This document shows, piece by piece, positions 1 to 11,000 of a DNA stretch of 50,937 nucleotides. The notes beneath the pieces were generated by a model that was not told the origin of the DNA, made no database searches, and saw only the letters and a program-made list of their open reading frames with translations. The stretch is from the NCBI GenBank assembly GCA_903930735.1, contig CAIYZT010000104.1:1-50937 (forward strand), given 5' to 3'. Position numbers and translations under genes: made by a program. This stretch comes from an uncultured Paracoccaceae bacterium (GTDB taxonomy: Bacteria > Pseudomonadota > Alphaproteobacteria > Rhodobacterales > Rhodobacteraceae). Numbering within the stretch: the stretch's first letter is position 1; every line of letters begins with the position of its first letter.

Positions 1-1670
1 ATCGCCTCTTCGTCATGCTCCACCACCAGCACCGTATTGCCGGCATCGCGCAGGTTTTTCAGCGTGGTCAAGAGCCGGTCATTGTCGCGTTGATGCAGGC
101 CGATCGAGGGCTCGTCGAGCACATAGAGCACCCCCGTCAACCCTGACCCGATCTGGCTGGCTAGCCGGATCCGCTGACTCTCGCCCCCTGAAAGCGTGCC
201 CGAAGCGCGCGACAAGGTCAGATAATTCAGGCCGACATTGACCAGAAACCCCAGTCGCTCGCGAATTTCTTTAAGGATGGCGCGGGCGATTTCATTCTGC
301 TGGCCGGTCAAAGTTTCAGGCACGGCGGTGATCCATGCCAACGCCTCCGATATGGACATCTGTACAACGTGCCCGGCATGCAAACCAGCGATTTTGACCG
401 CCAAAGCCTCCGGTTTCAGGCGAAAGCCGCCGCAGGATCCACAAGCGCGGTTGTTCTGAAACCGCTCCATATCTTCGCGGCTCCAAGCCGAATCCGTCTC
501 GCGGTAGCGGCGCTCCATGTTCGGGATCACGCCTTCGAAAACGCGGGAAACCTGATAGATCCGCCCGCCCTCGTCATAGCGAAAGCTGATCTCTTCGCCC
601 TTCGATCCGCGCAGGAACAGCTCCTTGACCGTCTCGGGCAGATCCTTCCATTTCGTTTTGCGATCAAAGCCATAGTGGTTCGACAGCGCCTCGATCGTCT
701 GGGTGAAATAGGGCGATTTGGACTTGGCCCAAGGAGCAAGCGCGCCTTGCAAAAGGGTCAGATTCTGGTCCGGCACCACGAGGCGCTCGTCAAAGAACAG
801 CTCCATCCCCAGACCGTCGCAGACCGGGCAGGCACCGTAGGGAGCGTTGAACGAGAACAGACGCGGCTCGATCTCGGCGATGGTAAAACCCGAGACCGGG
901 CAGGCGAATTTCTCGGAATAGGTGGTGCGCACGCCCTCGCCCTCGGCCGGCGCGGTTTCCAGAACGGCGATGCCATCGGCCAGGTTCAGCGCGGTGCGAA
1001 AGCTGTCGGCAAGCCGGGTCTCAATCCCCTCGCGGACCACGATCCGGTCGACCACCACGTCGATGTTGTGGCGAAACTTCTTGTCCAGCACCGGCGGCTC
1101 TTCCAATTCATGAAAGGTGCCGTTGACCTTTACCCGCTGAAAGCCCTGCTTGCGCAGCTCGATGAATTCCTTTTTGTACTCACCCTTGCGGTCGCGGATG
1201 ATGGGGGCGAGCAGGTAGGCGCGGGTGCCCTCCGCCATCGCCATCACGGCATCGACCATGTCCTGCACCTGCATTGCGGTGATCGGCAGGCCGGTGGTGG
1301 GCGAAAACGGCGTGCCGACGCGGGCAAAAAGCAGGCGCAAATAGTCGTAAATCTCGGTTACCGTGCCGACAGTAGAACGCGGGTTTTTCGAGGTGGTCTT
1401 TTGCTCGATCGAAATCGCAGGGGACAGGCCCGAGATGTGATCAACATCCGGCTTGCCCTGCATATCCAGAAACTGGCGCGCATAGGCAGACAGGCTTTCT
1501 ACATAACGCCGCTGCCCTTCGGCATAAATCGTGTCAAAAGCCAGCGAGGATTTGCCCGAGCCCGACAGCCCGGTGATCACCACCAACTGATCGCGCGGAA
1601 TATCGACATCGATATTTTTCAAATTATGCTCGCGCGCGCCGCGCACTTCGATGAACTTCTGTTCCGCCAT
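1..1670 (-). CDS. uvrA: Excinuclease ABC subunit A, N-terminal part (runs off left edge)
   Basis: DNA-damage recognition ATPase of UvrABC nucleotide excision repair. The visible part starts at the ATG at 1670 and gives about 556 residues of a protein usually near 950. Walker A GLSGSGKS lies at residues 34-41, CxxC zinc ligands at C281/C284 and C410/C413, and the ABC signature LSGGE at 493-497, followed by the Walker B region with [12 protein letters not shown]. The second ATPase half and the C-terminal zinc finger lie outside the window. A GTTC-N7-GTTC SOS box sits 64 bp upstream of the start, so LexA control is likely. The assignment is certain; only the missing C-terminus is unseen. Confidence 0.98.
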   Translation of the reverse strand, partial: MAEQKFIEVRGAREHNLKNIDVDIPRDQLVVITGLSGSGKSSLAFDTIYAEGQRRYVESLSAYARQFLDMQGKPDVDHISGLSPAISIEQKTTSKNPRSTVGTVTEIYDYLRLLFARVGTPFSPTTGLPITAMQVQDMVDAVMAMAEGTRAYLLAPIIRDRKGEYKKEFIELRKQGFQRVKVNGTFHELEEPPVLDKKFRHNIDVVVDRIVVREGIETRLADSFRTALNLADGIAVLETAPAEGEGVRTTYSEKFACPVSGFTIAEIEPRLFSFNAPYGACPVCDGLGMELFFDERLVVPDQNLTLLQGALAPWAKSKSPYFTQTIEALSNHYGFDRKTKWKDLPETVKELFLRGSKGEEISFRYDEGGRIYQVSRVFEGVIPNMERRYRETDSAWSREDMERFQNNRACGSCGGFRLKPEALAVKIAGLHAGHVVQMSISEALAWITAVPETLTGQQNEIARAILKEIRERLGFLVNVGLNYLTLSRASGTLSGGESQRIRLASQIGSGLTGVLYVLDEPSIGLHQRDNDRLLTTLKNLRDAGNTVLVVEHDEEA

Positions 1671-1733
1671 ATCCGCCCCCGTCGTTCTGGCTGTATGTAG
1701 AGGGTTGGCGCTGGATTTCCAACCCGATATTGT

Positions 1734-1748
1734 GAACGAAAGAAGAAC
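1734..1748 (-). promoter_or_regulatory. SOS box (LexA operator) upstream of uvrA
   Basis: On the minus strand this reads GTTC, seven bases (TTCTTTC), GTTC, an exact match to the direct-repeat LexA operator known from alphaproteobacteria. It lies 64 bp upstream of the uvrA ATG and just past the stop of the MFS gene, where an operator controlling uvrA separately from the upstream genes would be expected. Confidence 0.75.
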
Positions 1749-1751
1749 TTT

Positions 1752-2915
1752 TCAGGCGCGCGCCTGTGAGTGCAGCTCATGAAGGGCGATTCCAAGCGCG
1801 GAAAAAGCGATCAAAAATAGCACCAGACCGGCTGATCCCGCCCGCCCCATCAAAAGCGCCAGCAAGGGCGTGCCGCAGGTTGTGCCGAGATTGCCCAATT
1901 GCGCGATGGCCCCGGCGGCCTTGGCACGCGCCTCGGCACTGGGATTCAGCTGCGGGATTGAGGCAAAGGAAGCGCCCTGAACGATGCCCAAAGCCGCCGC
2001 AACCGTCAGCGCCGCCGCAGCCTCAAGCGCACCCTGCCCCCAAAGGAACCAAAGCGCGATGCTGCCGAGGATGGCGGCGGCAAAGCCCACCTGCACGAGA
2101 CGGATGGCGGGCAGTTTTGTCAGCAGCCAGACGCCCAGAGTCAGCGATACAGCGATGGAGACCAAAGGCATGGCGACAGCGGCAAAGGGACCCCAACCTG
2201 GGGTCAGCGCGCCTGGCAGCATCGTCAGCACCGCGACGTAAGTCATTGTATAGCAGACAAATCCCATGGCGGGGGCGGCAATGCGCGGCGAGGCATAGAT
2301 CGCCAGATGCTGCGTTAGCAACCCGCCCGCGCCCGCGGCGAGCGGCGGGGCAATATCCGAAGGCATAAGCCGCCAGAGGATTGCCGCGCAGGTCAGCATC
2401 CAAACCCCGTGCATCTGAAACAACCCCGCCAACCCATAGCCCGTGATGATCCCGGGGCCCAACCAGGCCAACAGCGCGTAGGTCAGGCCAAAGAACGAGG
2501 ACCAGAGCGTCATCGCGGCGCCAATCCTTGCGGGCGGGGCGGCGGCGGCGATGGCGGTGGGGCCGACGACGACAATGGCCAGATGGCTGGCCCCCTCCAG
2601 GACGCGGGCCAGCATCATCAGGGGGAATGGCGGTAGCAGCGATTGCAGCAGGCTGACGGCGGCCCCCAGAATCAGCGCCCAAAGAATCGCCGGGCGCGCG
2701 CCGATCCGTGTGACGAGCAGCCCGGCCGTGGTGCCAAAAACCAGCCCGACCAGCCCGACAATCGACACCATCAGCGCGAGACCCAAGCCGGCATGTCCCG
2801 CATACTCCGATCCAAGCGCTTGATAGCCAATGGAAATCTTTCCAAACTGCGCGGCGGCTCCAAGACCCGCAGCCCAGAGCATGAGGATCAGAAAATAGGG
2901 GCGCATGTCGTTCAT
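1752..2915 (-). CDS. MFS transporter
   Basis: A polytopic membrane protein of 387 residues with about twelve hydrophobic segments, typical of major facilitator superfamily transporters. A glycine-rich loop with TRIGARP follows the second segment, resembling the MFS motif A region. The substrate cannot be told. The start is the ATG at 2915 (MNDMRPYF), which has an AAAGGA-type ribosome site directly before it; the longer frame back to 3008 would run into the methyltransferase gene and adds a non-hydrophobic, atypical N-terminus. It is the last gene before uvrA in a minus-strand series behind lpdA and the methyltransferase. Confidence 0.85.
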   Translation of the reverse strand: MNDMRPYFLILMLWAAGLGAAAQFGKISIGYQALGSEYAGHAGLGLALMVSIVGLVGLVFGTTAGLLVTRIGARPAILWALILGAAVSLLQSLLPPFPLMMLARVLEGASHLAIVVVGPTAIAAAAPPARIGAAMTLWSSFFGLTYALLAWLGPGIITGYGLAGLFQMHGVWMLTCAAILWRLMPSDIAPPLAAGAGGLLTQHLAIYASPRIAAPAMGFVCYTMTYVAVLTMLPGALTPGWGPFAAVAMPLVSIAVSLTLGVWLLTKLPAIRLVQVGFAAAILGSIALWFLWGQGALEAAAALTVAAALGIVQGASFASIPQLNPSAEARAKAAGAIAQLGNLGTTCGTPLLALLMGRAGSAGLVLFLIAFSALGIALHELHSQARA

Positions 2916-2955
2916 TTCCTTTGGGTGCGACCAGGCGCGGGCACAGAATAGCGCG

Positions 2956-3522
2956 CTATTTCTGCTTTTGCCCCATGGCCCAGGCGACGATGGGAAAGGC
3001 CGGATCATTGGTCAAATCGTCGGTTTCGGGGTTATGCTCCGGCGGCCATTTCGGTTCGAGATTGCGCAGAGCGGCAGGGCGGTTGCCCCATTGCTCGGCC
3101 TTGATCGTCTCGGGGTCAAAGCCGCCATCAATCAGCAAATTGCGCAGGCCGCGCGCGGTCCAGCGGCTGCAATCATTGGGCGCGGCGTGGAAGGGGATGA
3201 AAAACGGCACCGCCAGCCAGAACCAACCGCCGTTTTTCAGCATCCTATAGACGTTGCGGGTGGCGGCGCCCGGCTGATCCAGATGCTCCCAAACCTGATT
3301 GGCGAGCACGATGTCAAACTTGCGCACTCGGCCCTGATCGTCCTGAACCGGGCCCTTGCAGATATCGGTTTTGGGGTAGCGAAAGCTCTCTAAATCCTTG
3401 AAATTGAACATCTTTCCCCACTCGCCCGAGATTTCGGCAGCCTCCAGCCCGGCCGGGGTCAATTCATGGATCCAAGCCTTGCTGCTGCGCGTCATCACCA
3501 CCCGGTTCAGCGACCAGCCCAT
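2956..3522 (-). CDS. Class I SAM-dependent methyltransferase
   Basis: A protein of 188 residues resembling small Methyltransf_11/25-type enzymes. FDIVLANQVWEHL near residue 70 matches the post-motif I/II segment of class I methyltransferases, and MLKNGGWFWLAVPF matches the strand before motif III. The classical N-terminal GxGxG loop is not obvious, so the N-terminal half is divergent; the substrate is unknown. The ATG at 3522 has a good AGGGG ribosome site overlapping the TAG stop of lpdA. The gap to lpdA is only 9 bp, so the two are almost certainly co-transcribed. Confidence 0.75.
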   Translation of the reverse strand: MGWSLNRVVMTRSSKAWIHELTPAGLEAAEISGEWGKMFNFKDLESFRYPKTDICKGPVQDDQGRVRKFDIVLANQVWEHLDQPGAATRNVYRMLKNGGWFWLAVPFFIPFHAAPNDCSRWTARGLRNLLIDGGFDPETIKAEQWGNRPAALRNLEPKWPPEHNPETDDLTNDPAFPIVAWAMGQKQK

Positions 3523-3531
3523 TTTGCGCCC

Positions 3532-4926
3532 CTAAAAGTGAATCGCGCGGCCATATGCGTCCAGCACCGATTCGTGCATCATCTCCGACAGGGTCGGATG
3601 CGGGAAAACGGTATTCATCAAGTCGGCTTCTGTCGTCTCGAGGGCGCGGCCGATCACGTAGCCCTGGATCAGCTCGGTCACCTCGGCGCCGATCATGTGG
3701 GCGCCCAAAAGCTCGCCGGTTTTAGCGTCGAAAATGGTTTTGACAAAGCCCTCGGCCTCGCCAAGCGCGATGGCTTTACCATTGCCGATAAAGGGAAAAC
3801 GGCCGACTTTGATGGCATGCCCGGCCTCAATCGCCTTGGCCTCGGTCAGCCCGACAGAGGCCACTTGCGGATAACAATAGGTGCAGCCAGCGATGGAGCC
3901 GGGTTTGATCGGATGCGGATGGCCGCCCGCGATCAATTCGGCCACCATCACGCCCTCGTGGCTGGCCTTATGGGCAAGCCAGGGCGCGCCGGCGATGTCG
4001 CCGATGGCGTAAAGGCCGGGGATTCCGGTGCGGCAGTATTCATCGGTGACGACATGGGTGCGGTCGATCTTGACGCCAAGCGCTTCAAGGCCGAGACCCT
4101 CAATATTGCCGACGATGCCGACGGCAGAGATCACCGTGTCGAAATCCATCGTCTCGATCTTGCCGTTAGATTCCAGATGGGCGGTCACGCCGATGCCGGG
4201 CTTGCGGTCCAGCTTTTTGACCGTGGTCTTCTCCAGAATCTTCATCCCCTGTTTGACAAAGGCCTTTTTGGCAAAGGCGGAAACCTCGGCATCTTCAACC
4301 GGCAGCACACGGTCCATGACCTCGCAAACCGTGGTATCCGCGCCGAGAGTGTTGAAAAAGCTGGAAAATTCGATGCCAATCGCGCCGGAGCCGATGACCA
4401 GTAGCCGCTTTGGCATGCGTTTGGGTTGCAGTGCGTGGCGGTAGGTCCAGACCAGATCGCCGTCAGCCTCAAGGCCCGGCAACTCGCGGGCACGGGCGCC
4501 GGTGGCGAGGATGATCGCTTTGGCGGTCAGATCCTCGGTGCCCTTGTCGGTTTTGACGGTGACGGTCCCGGCTTTGGGCAGGCTCGCGGCGCCCATGAAA
4601 ACCGTAACCTTGTTCTTTTTCATCAGATGGCCAATGCCGCCCGACAGCTGTTTGGCCACCCCGCGCGAGCGCGCCACGACCGCATTCAGATCGAAATTGA
4701 TGTTCTCGGCGGACAGCCCGAATTCCTTGGCGCGGTGCATCATGTGAAAGACTTCAGCGCTGCGCAGCAGGGCCTTGGTCGGGATGCAGCCCCAGTTGAG
4801 GCAGATGCCGCCGAGGTTTTCACGCTCGATGATGGCCACCTTCTGGCCCAGTTGCGCGGCACGGATTGCCGCCACATAGCCGCCGGGACCGGCCCCGATC
4901 ACGATCACATCAAAGCTTTGGCTCAC
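3532..4926 (-). CDS. lpdA: Dihydrolipoyl dehydrogenase (E3)
   Basis: Flavoprotein that reoxidises the dihydrolipoamide arms of 2-oxoacid dehydrogenase complexes and/or the glycine cleavage system with NAD+. Length is 464 residues, normal for E3. The FAD-binding GAGPGGY is at residues 11-17, the redox disulfide is C42/C47 in GGICLNWGCIPTK, an NAD-binding GSGAIGIEF segment is near the middle, and the catalytic His-Glu pair is H443/E448 in HPTLSE. The start is a GTG at 4926 with a GAGGGAG ribosome site upstream. No E1/E2 genes lie beside it. It is followed after 9 bp by the methyltransferase gene. Confidence 0.97.
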   Translation of the reverse strand: MSQSFDVIVIGAGPGGYVAAIRAAQLGQKVAIIERENLGGICLNWGCIPTKALLRSAEVFHMMHRAKEFGLSAENINFDLNAVVARSRGVAKQLSGGIGHLMKKNKVTVFMGAASLPKAGTVTVKTDKGTEDLTAKAIILATGARARELPGLEADGDLVWTYRHALQPKRMPKRLLVIGSGAIGIEFSSFFNTLGADTTVCEVMDRVLPVEDAEVSAFAKKAFVKQGMKILEKTTVKKLDRKPGIGVTAHLESNGKIETMDFDTVISAVGIVGNIEGLGLEALGVKIDRTHVVTDEYCRTGIPGLYAIGDIAGAPWLAHKASHEGVMVAELIAGGHPHPIKPGSIAGCTYCYPQVASVGLTEAKAIEAGHAIKVGRFPFIGNGKAIALGEAEGFVKTIFDAKTGELLGAHMIGAEVTELIQGYVIGRALETTEADLMNTVFPHPTLSEMMHESVLDAYGRAIHF

Positions 4927-5027
4927 CGTCTTCGCTCCCTCAAGAAAAGTAGTTTGGTATTAAACTATTCGGCAAACCCTGGCAACAAAGGCGGCGCCTT
5001 GGGCCTATGCAGCCTTTGCATAACGGG

Positions 5028-5591
5028 TTAACCGGCCAATTCGCGCAGGATCGAGCCATAGCCGCCGGCCTGCAAAAAGGCCGCCTCAGCGGCGGTGTTT
5101 TCGCGGCCAAGGGCGCTGTTGCGAAAGGCAAAGCGGCCGAACCGGCGGATAACCTCGCGGTGGGCCTTGGCGTGCAGCACCAGTGAGGCATCGAAAAGGC
5201 GGGTTGCGAACAGATCGACCGACCAGTCCTGATCGCCCATCGATTCCGAATGCTCGAACGGCAGGAAAAGGAAGGCGCGCAATTCGGGGGCGATTTGCAG
5301 ATCGAGGCAGGCCAGAACCGCCGTGCGGGCGGCGGCGCGGGCGCGATCATCGGTGGCAAAGGCGCGGGCATCGCCGCGAAACATGTTGCGCGGGAACTGG
5401 TCGGCAATGATCACATAGGCCAGCGCGCCGCGCGCGGTGGTCTGCCAATCGCGCAGCCCCCCCTCCCACAGCTCGCCCCAAAGCCCTTGAAATTGCGTGC
5501 GGATTTGTTCGTCGACCGCTGCGTCAACAGCGAACCAGCCCTTGGGGCCGAGGCCCTGCCAAAAGTCAAGAACGTCTTCGATTGCGGGCAT
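5028..5591 (-). CDS. DUF924 family protein
   Basis: A protein of 187 residues of the DUF924 family (TPR-like helical, function unknown). Family hallmarks are DVLDFW near the N-terminus, the ADQFPRNMFRG segment in the middle and FLFLPFEHSES further on. The start is taken as the ATG at 5591, because a strong GAGGAGG ribosome site lies just upstream; the frame extends to 5609 but those extra codons are the ribosome site itself. The gene lies 101 bp before lpdA on the same strand. A weak hairpin (AAGGC/GCCTT at 4988-5000) follows its stop. Confidence 0.88.
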   Translation of the reverse strand: MPAIEDVLDFWQGLGPKGWFAVDAAVDEQIRTQFQGLWGELWEGGLRDWQTTARGALAYVIIADQFPRNMFRGDARAFATDDRARAAARTAVLACLDLQIAPELRAFLFLPFEHSESMGDQDWSVDLFATRLFDASLVLHAKAHREVIRRFGRFAFRNSALGRENTAAEAAFLQAGGYGSILRELAG

Positions 5592-5655
5592 CAGCGCCTC
5601 CTCATCCATAGGGCAAACCTAGGCGGTTTAGCGGTGAATGCCAGAGCAAAAAGGC

Positions 5656-6903
5656 TCAAGGCGCGGCGGGTTTTGCTTGGCTGCGGCCCGCCTCATCGAC
5701 CGTGGCTTCGGTTGCGACCGCTGAAGCGGTCGGCGACAGGGTGCGCATCCGGCGGCGGAACAGGCGGGTGCGGCCGCGGCCCATGCGGTAGAGCGCGTAG
5801 ATCGCGGTGGCGGTGAACAGGAGCGCGATGAACAAAAAGAACCCGGAAGGGCCGACCAAGGACATCAGCCAACCGGTGATCAGCGGCCCGCCGATCGAGC
5901 CAACGCCGTAGATGAACAAGAGCCCGGCCGAGGCGCCGGCCATCTGCTCGGCCTCCAGATAATCGTTCACATAGGCGACCATCAGCGAATACAGCGGGTT
6001 GGCAATGCCGCCCGCCAGAAAGGCGACGCTGGCCAGAACCACCATGGTCATCGGCAAGACCATCGCCGCAAAGGTAACAATCGCCCCTGCCACCGACAGG
6101 ACCATGATCAGCGCCCGGCGGTCATAGCGGTCTGACACCCAGCCAATCGGATATTGCATCACCAGGCCGCCCAGATAGATCGCGCCGATAAAGATCGAGA
6201 TGTTACGCACCGAAAGCCCGATCTCCGAGCCCCAGACCGCCGCCATGCCGAAGAGGGCCGAGAAGATGCCGCCCAGCAGGAAGAGGCCAACGCAGCCCAG
6301 CGGCGAGATAGCGAAGAGCATGCGGATCGGCAGGGGAGTGATCCGGTCAAAACTTGGGGCGGGAACGGCAGTCAGCAGGATCGGCGTGAAGGCGATGGAA
6401 ACCAGCACCGAGGAAATCACAAAAAGGTCAAATCCGCCCGGATCGCGCAAGTTTAGCAGCGCCTGCGCCCCGATTATGCCGATCATCTGGCAGATCATAT
6501 AGGCCGACAGCGCCTGCCCGCGCGTCTCGTTGCTGGCCGAGGCGTTCAGCCAGCTTTCGGCGGTGATATAGACGCCGGCAAAGGAAAAGCCGATCACGAC
6601 ACGCATCACGGCCCAGGCCATCCAATCCGGCGCGACCGGGTACAAGACCAGGATTGCCGAGACCAGCGAGCCGAGCGCGGCGAAAACCCTGACATGGCCG
6701 ACGCGGCGGATCATCTCGGGCGCGGCGCGGCTGCCCAAAAGAAAGCCGACCGAATAGGCGGACATGACGTAAGACATCTCGACGGCGGTAAAACCCTCGA
6801 TCTTGCCGCGGATCCCGAGGAGCGATCCTTGGATACCATTGCCCAGCATCAAAAGCATCACACCCAGCAGCAAGGCCCATGAATTTCGCAAAACGCCTAG
6901 CAT
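5656..6903 (-). CDS. MFS transporter, YcaD-like
   Basis: A polytopic membrane protein of 415 residues. The N-terminal half reads like the YcaD-type branch of the major facilitator superfamily: a first segment with LLLGVMLLMLGNGIQGSLLGI, then a motif-A-like loop, and AESWLNASASNETRGQ in the fourth to fifth segment loop. A basic tail of about 40 residues follows the last segment. The substrate is unknown. The start is the ATG at 6903 with a GAGG ribosome site. It lies 64 bp upstream of the DUF924 gene on the same strand and may be its transcription partner. Confidence 0.87.
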   Translation of the reverse strand: MLGVLRNSWALLLGVMLLMLGNGIQGSLLGIRGKIEGFTAVEMSYVMSAYSVGFLLGSRAAPEMIRRVGHVRVFAALGSLVSAILVLYPVAPDWMAWAVMRVVIGFSFAGVYITAESWLNASASNETRGQALSAYMICQMIGIIGAQALLNLRDPGGFDLFVISSVLVSIAFTPILLTAVPAPSFDRITPLPIRMLFAISPLGCVGLFLLGGIFSALFGMAAVWGSEIGLSVRNISIFIGAIYLGGLVMQYPIGWVSDRYDRRALIMVLSVAGAIVTFAAMVLPMTMVVLASVAFLAGGIANPLYSLMVAYVNDYLEAEQMAGASAGLLFIYGVGSIGGPLITGWLMSLVGPSGFFLFIALLFTATAIYALYRMGRGRTRLFRRRMRTLSPTASAVATEATVDEAGRSQAKPAAP

Positions 6904-7063
6904 CAACGCCTCATCTTAGTGTCCGGGCTGCGGAAAGATCGGCAGAAACGCCCGCATGATCCAATATCGTTACAGCCCTATTACAGGCCATTTTCAGCAT
7001 TTACGGCGGATCGGGCCGGCGTTCTATCTGAATTGCGTACTGCCGCCACAGGATTGCGACAGA

Positions 7064-8095
7064 TCACGGGATCAGCAGCGACGCATCGCCGTAGCTGAAG
7101 AAACGGTAGCGCTGAGCGAGAGCATGGGCATAGATCCGCTCGGTCCGCTCTTTGCCCATCAGCGCTGAGACCAGCATCAGCAATGTCGATTTGGGCAGGT
7201 GGAAATTGGTCATCAGGGCGTCGGTGATCTGAAAGGAAAAACCGGGGTAGATGAAGATATCGGTCGGCCCCTGCCAAGGCACCAAGGTGCCGCTGCGGGC
7301 GGCGGTTTCGATCAGGCGCAGGGCCGTGGTGCCGACGGGGATAATGCGGCCGCCGGCTGATTTGGCGGCGTTGATTTGATCGGCGGCCTCGGGCGTCACC
7401 TCGCCCCATTCGGCATGCATCTTGTGGGTGGTCACGTCTTCGACCTTGACCGGCAAAAAGGTGCCGGCGCCGACATGCAGGGTGACTTCGGCGAAGAGGA
7501 CCCCGATGTTGGACAGCGCGCCCAACAGTTCAGTGTCGAAATGCAGGCTGGCGGTAGGGGCGGCGACGGCGCCGGAATGGCGGGCGAACACGGTTTGGTA
7601 GTCGTGATTATCCTGCACATCGGCCGGACGCTTGGCCGCGATATAGGGCGGCAAGGGCATGGCGCCGGCGCGGTTCAGCGCGGCGTCGAAATCATCGCCG
7701 GTCCGATTGAAGGTCAGGTGCAGGTCGGTCTCGGATTTGGCGCTGACCTCGGCTGACAGATCGGGCGAGAACTGGATCTGCTCGCCCAAGTTTACCTTGC
7801 GCAGAGGTTTGGCCAGCGCCCGCCAGCCCTGCGGCGCGGGCTCCAACAAGGTCACTTCGATCTTGGCCGAAGCCTCGCCGCGCTGACGCTGCCCGATCAG
7901 CCGGGCCGGGATCACGCGGGTGTTGTTCAGGACCAGCAGATCGCCGGGGCAGAATATGGACGTCAGATCCAAGACTTGACGATCGCTGATCGCATCCCCC
8001 TGCGCCAGCAGCAGCCGGGCAGAGCTGCGCGGGCTGGCGGGGCGCACCGCGATCAGTTCGGAAGGCAGCTCGAAGTCGAAATCGGAAAGCTTCAT
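7064..8095 (-). CDS. queA: S-adenosylmethionine:tRNA ribosyltransferase-isomerase QueA
   Basis: Converts 7-aminomethyl-7-deazaguanine in the wobble position of GUN tRNAs to epoxyqueuosine, using SAM as ribosyl donor. At 343 residues it has the family's usual length. It begins [11 protein letters not shown] and contains [38 protein letters not shown] and the C-terminal [16 protein letters not shown], all QueA signatures. Its ATG overlaps the TGA of the large YhdP-like gene (ATGA), so the two are translationally coupled. tgt, the preceding queuosine-pathway enzyme, is in the same window at about 36-37 kb. Confidence 0.98.
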   Translation of the reverse strand: MKLSDFDFELPSELIAVRPASPRSSARLLLAQGDAISDRQVLDLTSIFCPGDLLVLNNTRVIPARLIGQRQRGEASAKIEVTLLEPAPQGWRALAKPLRKVNLGEQIQFSPDLSAEVSAKSETDLHLTFNRTGDDFDAALNRAGAMPLPPYIAAKRPADVQDNHDYQTVFARHSGAVAAPTASLHFDTELLGALSNIGVLFAEVTLHVGAGTFLPVKVEDVTTHKMHAEWGEVTPEAADQINAAKSAGGRIIPVGTTALRLIETAARSGTLVPWQGPTDIFIYPGFSFQITDALMTNFHLPKSTLLMLVSALMGKERTERIYAHALAQRYRFFSYGDASLLIP

Positions 8096-11000
8096 GGCGC
8101 GGGGGCCTCTGGCACTGGGGCGGGCATACGAAAGATATCACGGAACATGCCGGGGGTCAGGATCGACAGCGGGTTGACCCCTACCTGCGGCGCGTCGGCA
8201 GTGCCGTTCAAGCGGTAGGTAAAGCCGAAAAACCCCTCGCCCTGGCGGGTCAAAAACGCGCCAATTCCGTTCAGCAAATAGATCGGAGAGATCACGCCCC
8301 CCATCCGCAAAATGCCGCCTGCGGTCTGATAGGTGCCCTCCATCGACACCCCCATCGAGGCCCCGACCGCCGAAGAGCGCAGCACCGTCACCTCGCCGGG
8401 AGCAAGCACAAAATCCGCCTCGGCCCGCGAAAACACGATGCCCGACCCGTTCAGCTGTTCCAGCAATCCGATCACCGAAATCGCATTCAAAAGGTCGGCC
8501 AGAACATTGTCATTCTTGACCCGCAAATCGGTAACTTCAGCGCTGCCATCATATATTCCATTTTGCGCCCGCGGTGTCAGACGCAGATCCAAACTGCCGC
8601 CGCGCGCGGAATCAAAGATGCCCGCCGCTTGCAAGGCCGCCCCTGCATCAATGGAAACCACCCGAATCGCGGTACCATTGGCCGAGGGCGCAACGCCGCC
8701 CGTGACCGGCACTGCGCCGCCCAGATCAGCGCTAAAGGTGCCGCGCGCGCCGCCGCTGCCGAGGGTAAAGTCTCCCCGGAAATCACTTAGGCTGATGCTA
8801 TCGGTCACCCGAAACTCGGACAGGCGCAGGGACAAAGGCGCGTTTGCCGCAACCCCGCCCGCGCCCGCGCTGCGCTGATCTGCGCCGGGAAAGGCGCGAA
8901 AATCAATGGAGCCCGAGGTGAAAGCAAAGGACAGCGGCGCCGTGCCGCTAATCTCGACCGCTCCGTCCAGCCAATCGCCCAAGGTCACATTGCCGAACTG
9001 CGCCAGGTCCAGCCGCCCGTCGCCGCGAAAGCGGACCGTGCCCTTGGCGGTCAAATCCGCGCTCGACAGCGCCAAAAGGCTGACGTAGGGCGGCACGGAC
9101 AGGCGCGCCTCAACCTCCAACCGCGCCTTGTTGCCTTTGGGCTTGCTCCAGCCCAGCTGCGGGATGGCCAGCGTGCTGCCTTGCAAATCCGAAGTCAGGC
9201 GCAGCTGCGGCGGCGCGCCTTTGGGAAGGGTGATGGTGATGTTGCCGCTCGAAGCGCCTTTGAGCATACCCGCGGGCAGGCCCAGATCAAAGATCTGCAC
9301 CGCGCGCTCGGACACTTCGGCCGTGCCGGTGATCTGACCAGGCCCGGCGCCCGCCGCAAAGGGCAGGGTAAAGACCGCGTCAAACGGCAGGCCGTCGAGG
9401 GTGCCGACCCCGCCCGCGGTCATGCCCGTCTTGTCGGCAGAAACGGTCAGATCGGGGATCACAATGCGCCGCCCGGGCACCAGAACCGAAGAGTCAAACC
9501 CTGCCACCCGCGCCGTAGCCGAAAAAGTCAGCGCCCCCGGCTTGACCCCTTTGGCCAGCGCGGTATGGATCTGGGCGCTGACCACAGCCTCGCCTGATCC
9601 CAGCGCCACCGGACGCTGCGCCTTGGTCAGATATTCAAACGGCTTTTGATCGATGACCGACAGCATCGCCTCGGCCGGGCCGCGCCCGCGCAGCGAGATA
9701 TCGGCAAAAACCGGCACCGCATAAATATCGGGCACCCGCATCGACGAGCCGGCTATGTCGATCACCCCGCCCTGCGGCGGCGTCAGGGTGCCGCTGGTCA
9801 ACACCACGGTATTCACCTTGCCGTCGATCACCGAATAGCCGGCTCCGCCGTCGATCAGCGGCATTTGGGGCATATAGCGGATCTGCGCACCAGCGAAATC
9901 ATAGTCCAGATGCAGCAGCGGCTCGGCGCCCGGGGTCAGCCGCAGCGCGCCGTTCAGATCGCTGATCACGCCGCTCATCAGGTTCTTGGCCACCCAAGCT
10001 CGGGTTTTGGGCACCAACCGCAGCGGCCATAGCTGAACCAGCCGCTGAACGGTCACCTCGTTCATGCGCATGTCCAGCGCCGCCGACCACCCCTGAGGCC
10101 CCACCTGAGCGGTTCCGTACAGCGAGAATTCCTGAGTGCCCTCCCCCAAGGTGAACTGGCCTATCTCAACCTTGAAGGGCTCGGCCGTCAGCCGCAGATC
10201 CAGCGCGCCATGGCTGAATTGCAAGGGGGCCACGAACAGTCCCTCAGGATCAATCGCTACATCGGTCAGCGAAAGCTGCGCCAAAAAAGCGGCCGGGTTT
10301 TGCCCGGTCAAAACGCCCTTTACCGTCTGGCCCGCTGCATCCAGTAGATAGACCTGGCCCCGCGCCCGCGCCCTTGCCGTCACGCTTTGCAAGCTCAGAT
10401 CGCTCAGCTGCAAACGGCCATCGGCGCGGTCATAGGACAGGGTCAATCCGGCCTTGGTAAAGGCGATCGGCGCGGCTTGCGGCCCCGGTTGCAACGCCCC
10501 CGCGCCAAGGGTCAGCTGCCCCTCCAGCGCAGAAATCCCGCTTCGCTGCAACTGGACCGAGAACTGCCCAGAGATCGGCGCATCCAAGGCGCCAAGCCAA
10601 GCCAGAACCGGATGCTGCGCCGCCAATTCGGGCGCCGGGATGTCGAAAACCTCGGCCCTTATGCGCGCCGTGCCTGTGCCCTTGTCCGAAACCACCGTCA
10701 TCAGCGCCCGCGCCGCCCCCAGATTCTGCCCGGCCAAGTCCAGAAACGAGATCGAAAGCTCGGCCGCGACCTGGGTTTTGCGGTTTTCCGCGACCAGCCG
10801 CCCATCGCCCAACTCCCAGCGTTTGCGCAGCCGCTGGTCATAGAGGCTGAGGCTCAGCGCGCTGAATTCAACCGCTTCAAGCCTGGAAAGCTCCGCCATC
10901 CCCAGCGCGGCTTCGATCCGGTCAAAGACCTCGCCCAGATTTTGCAGGGCGGGCGCGCTGCCCTGCCCCAGGAGCAGATCAATCCGCCCCGCCTCGTCTC

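Noticed and set aside
369-1700. Long plus-strand frame of 443 residues
   Set aside because: It is antisense to uvrA, whose UvrA motifs are unmistakable; composition is that of a mirror frame.
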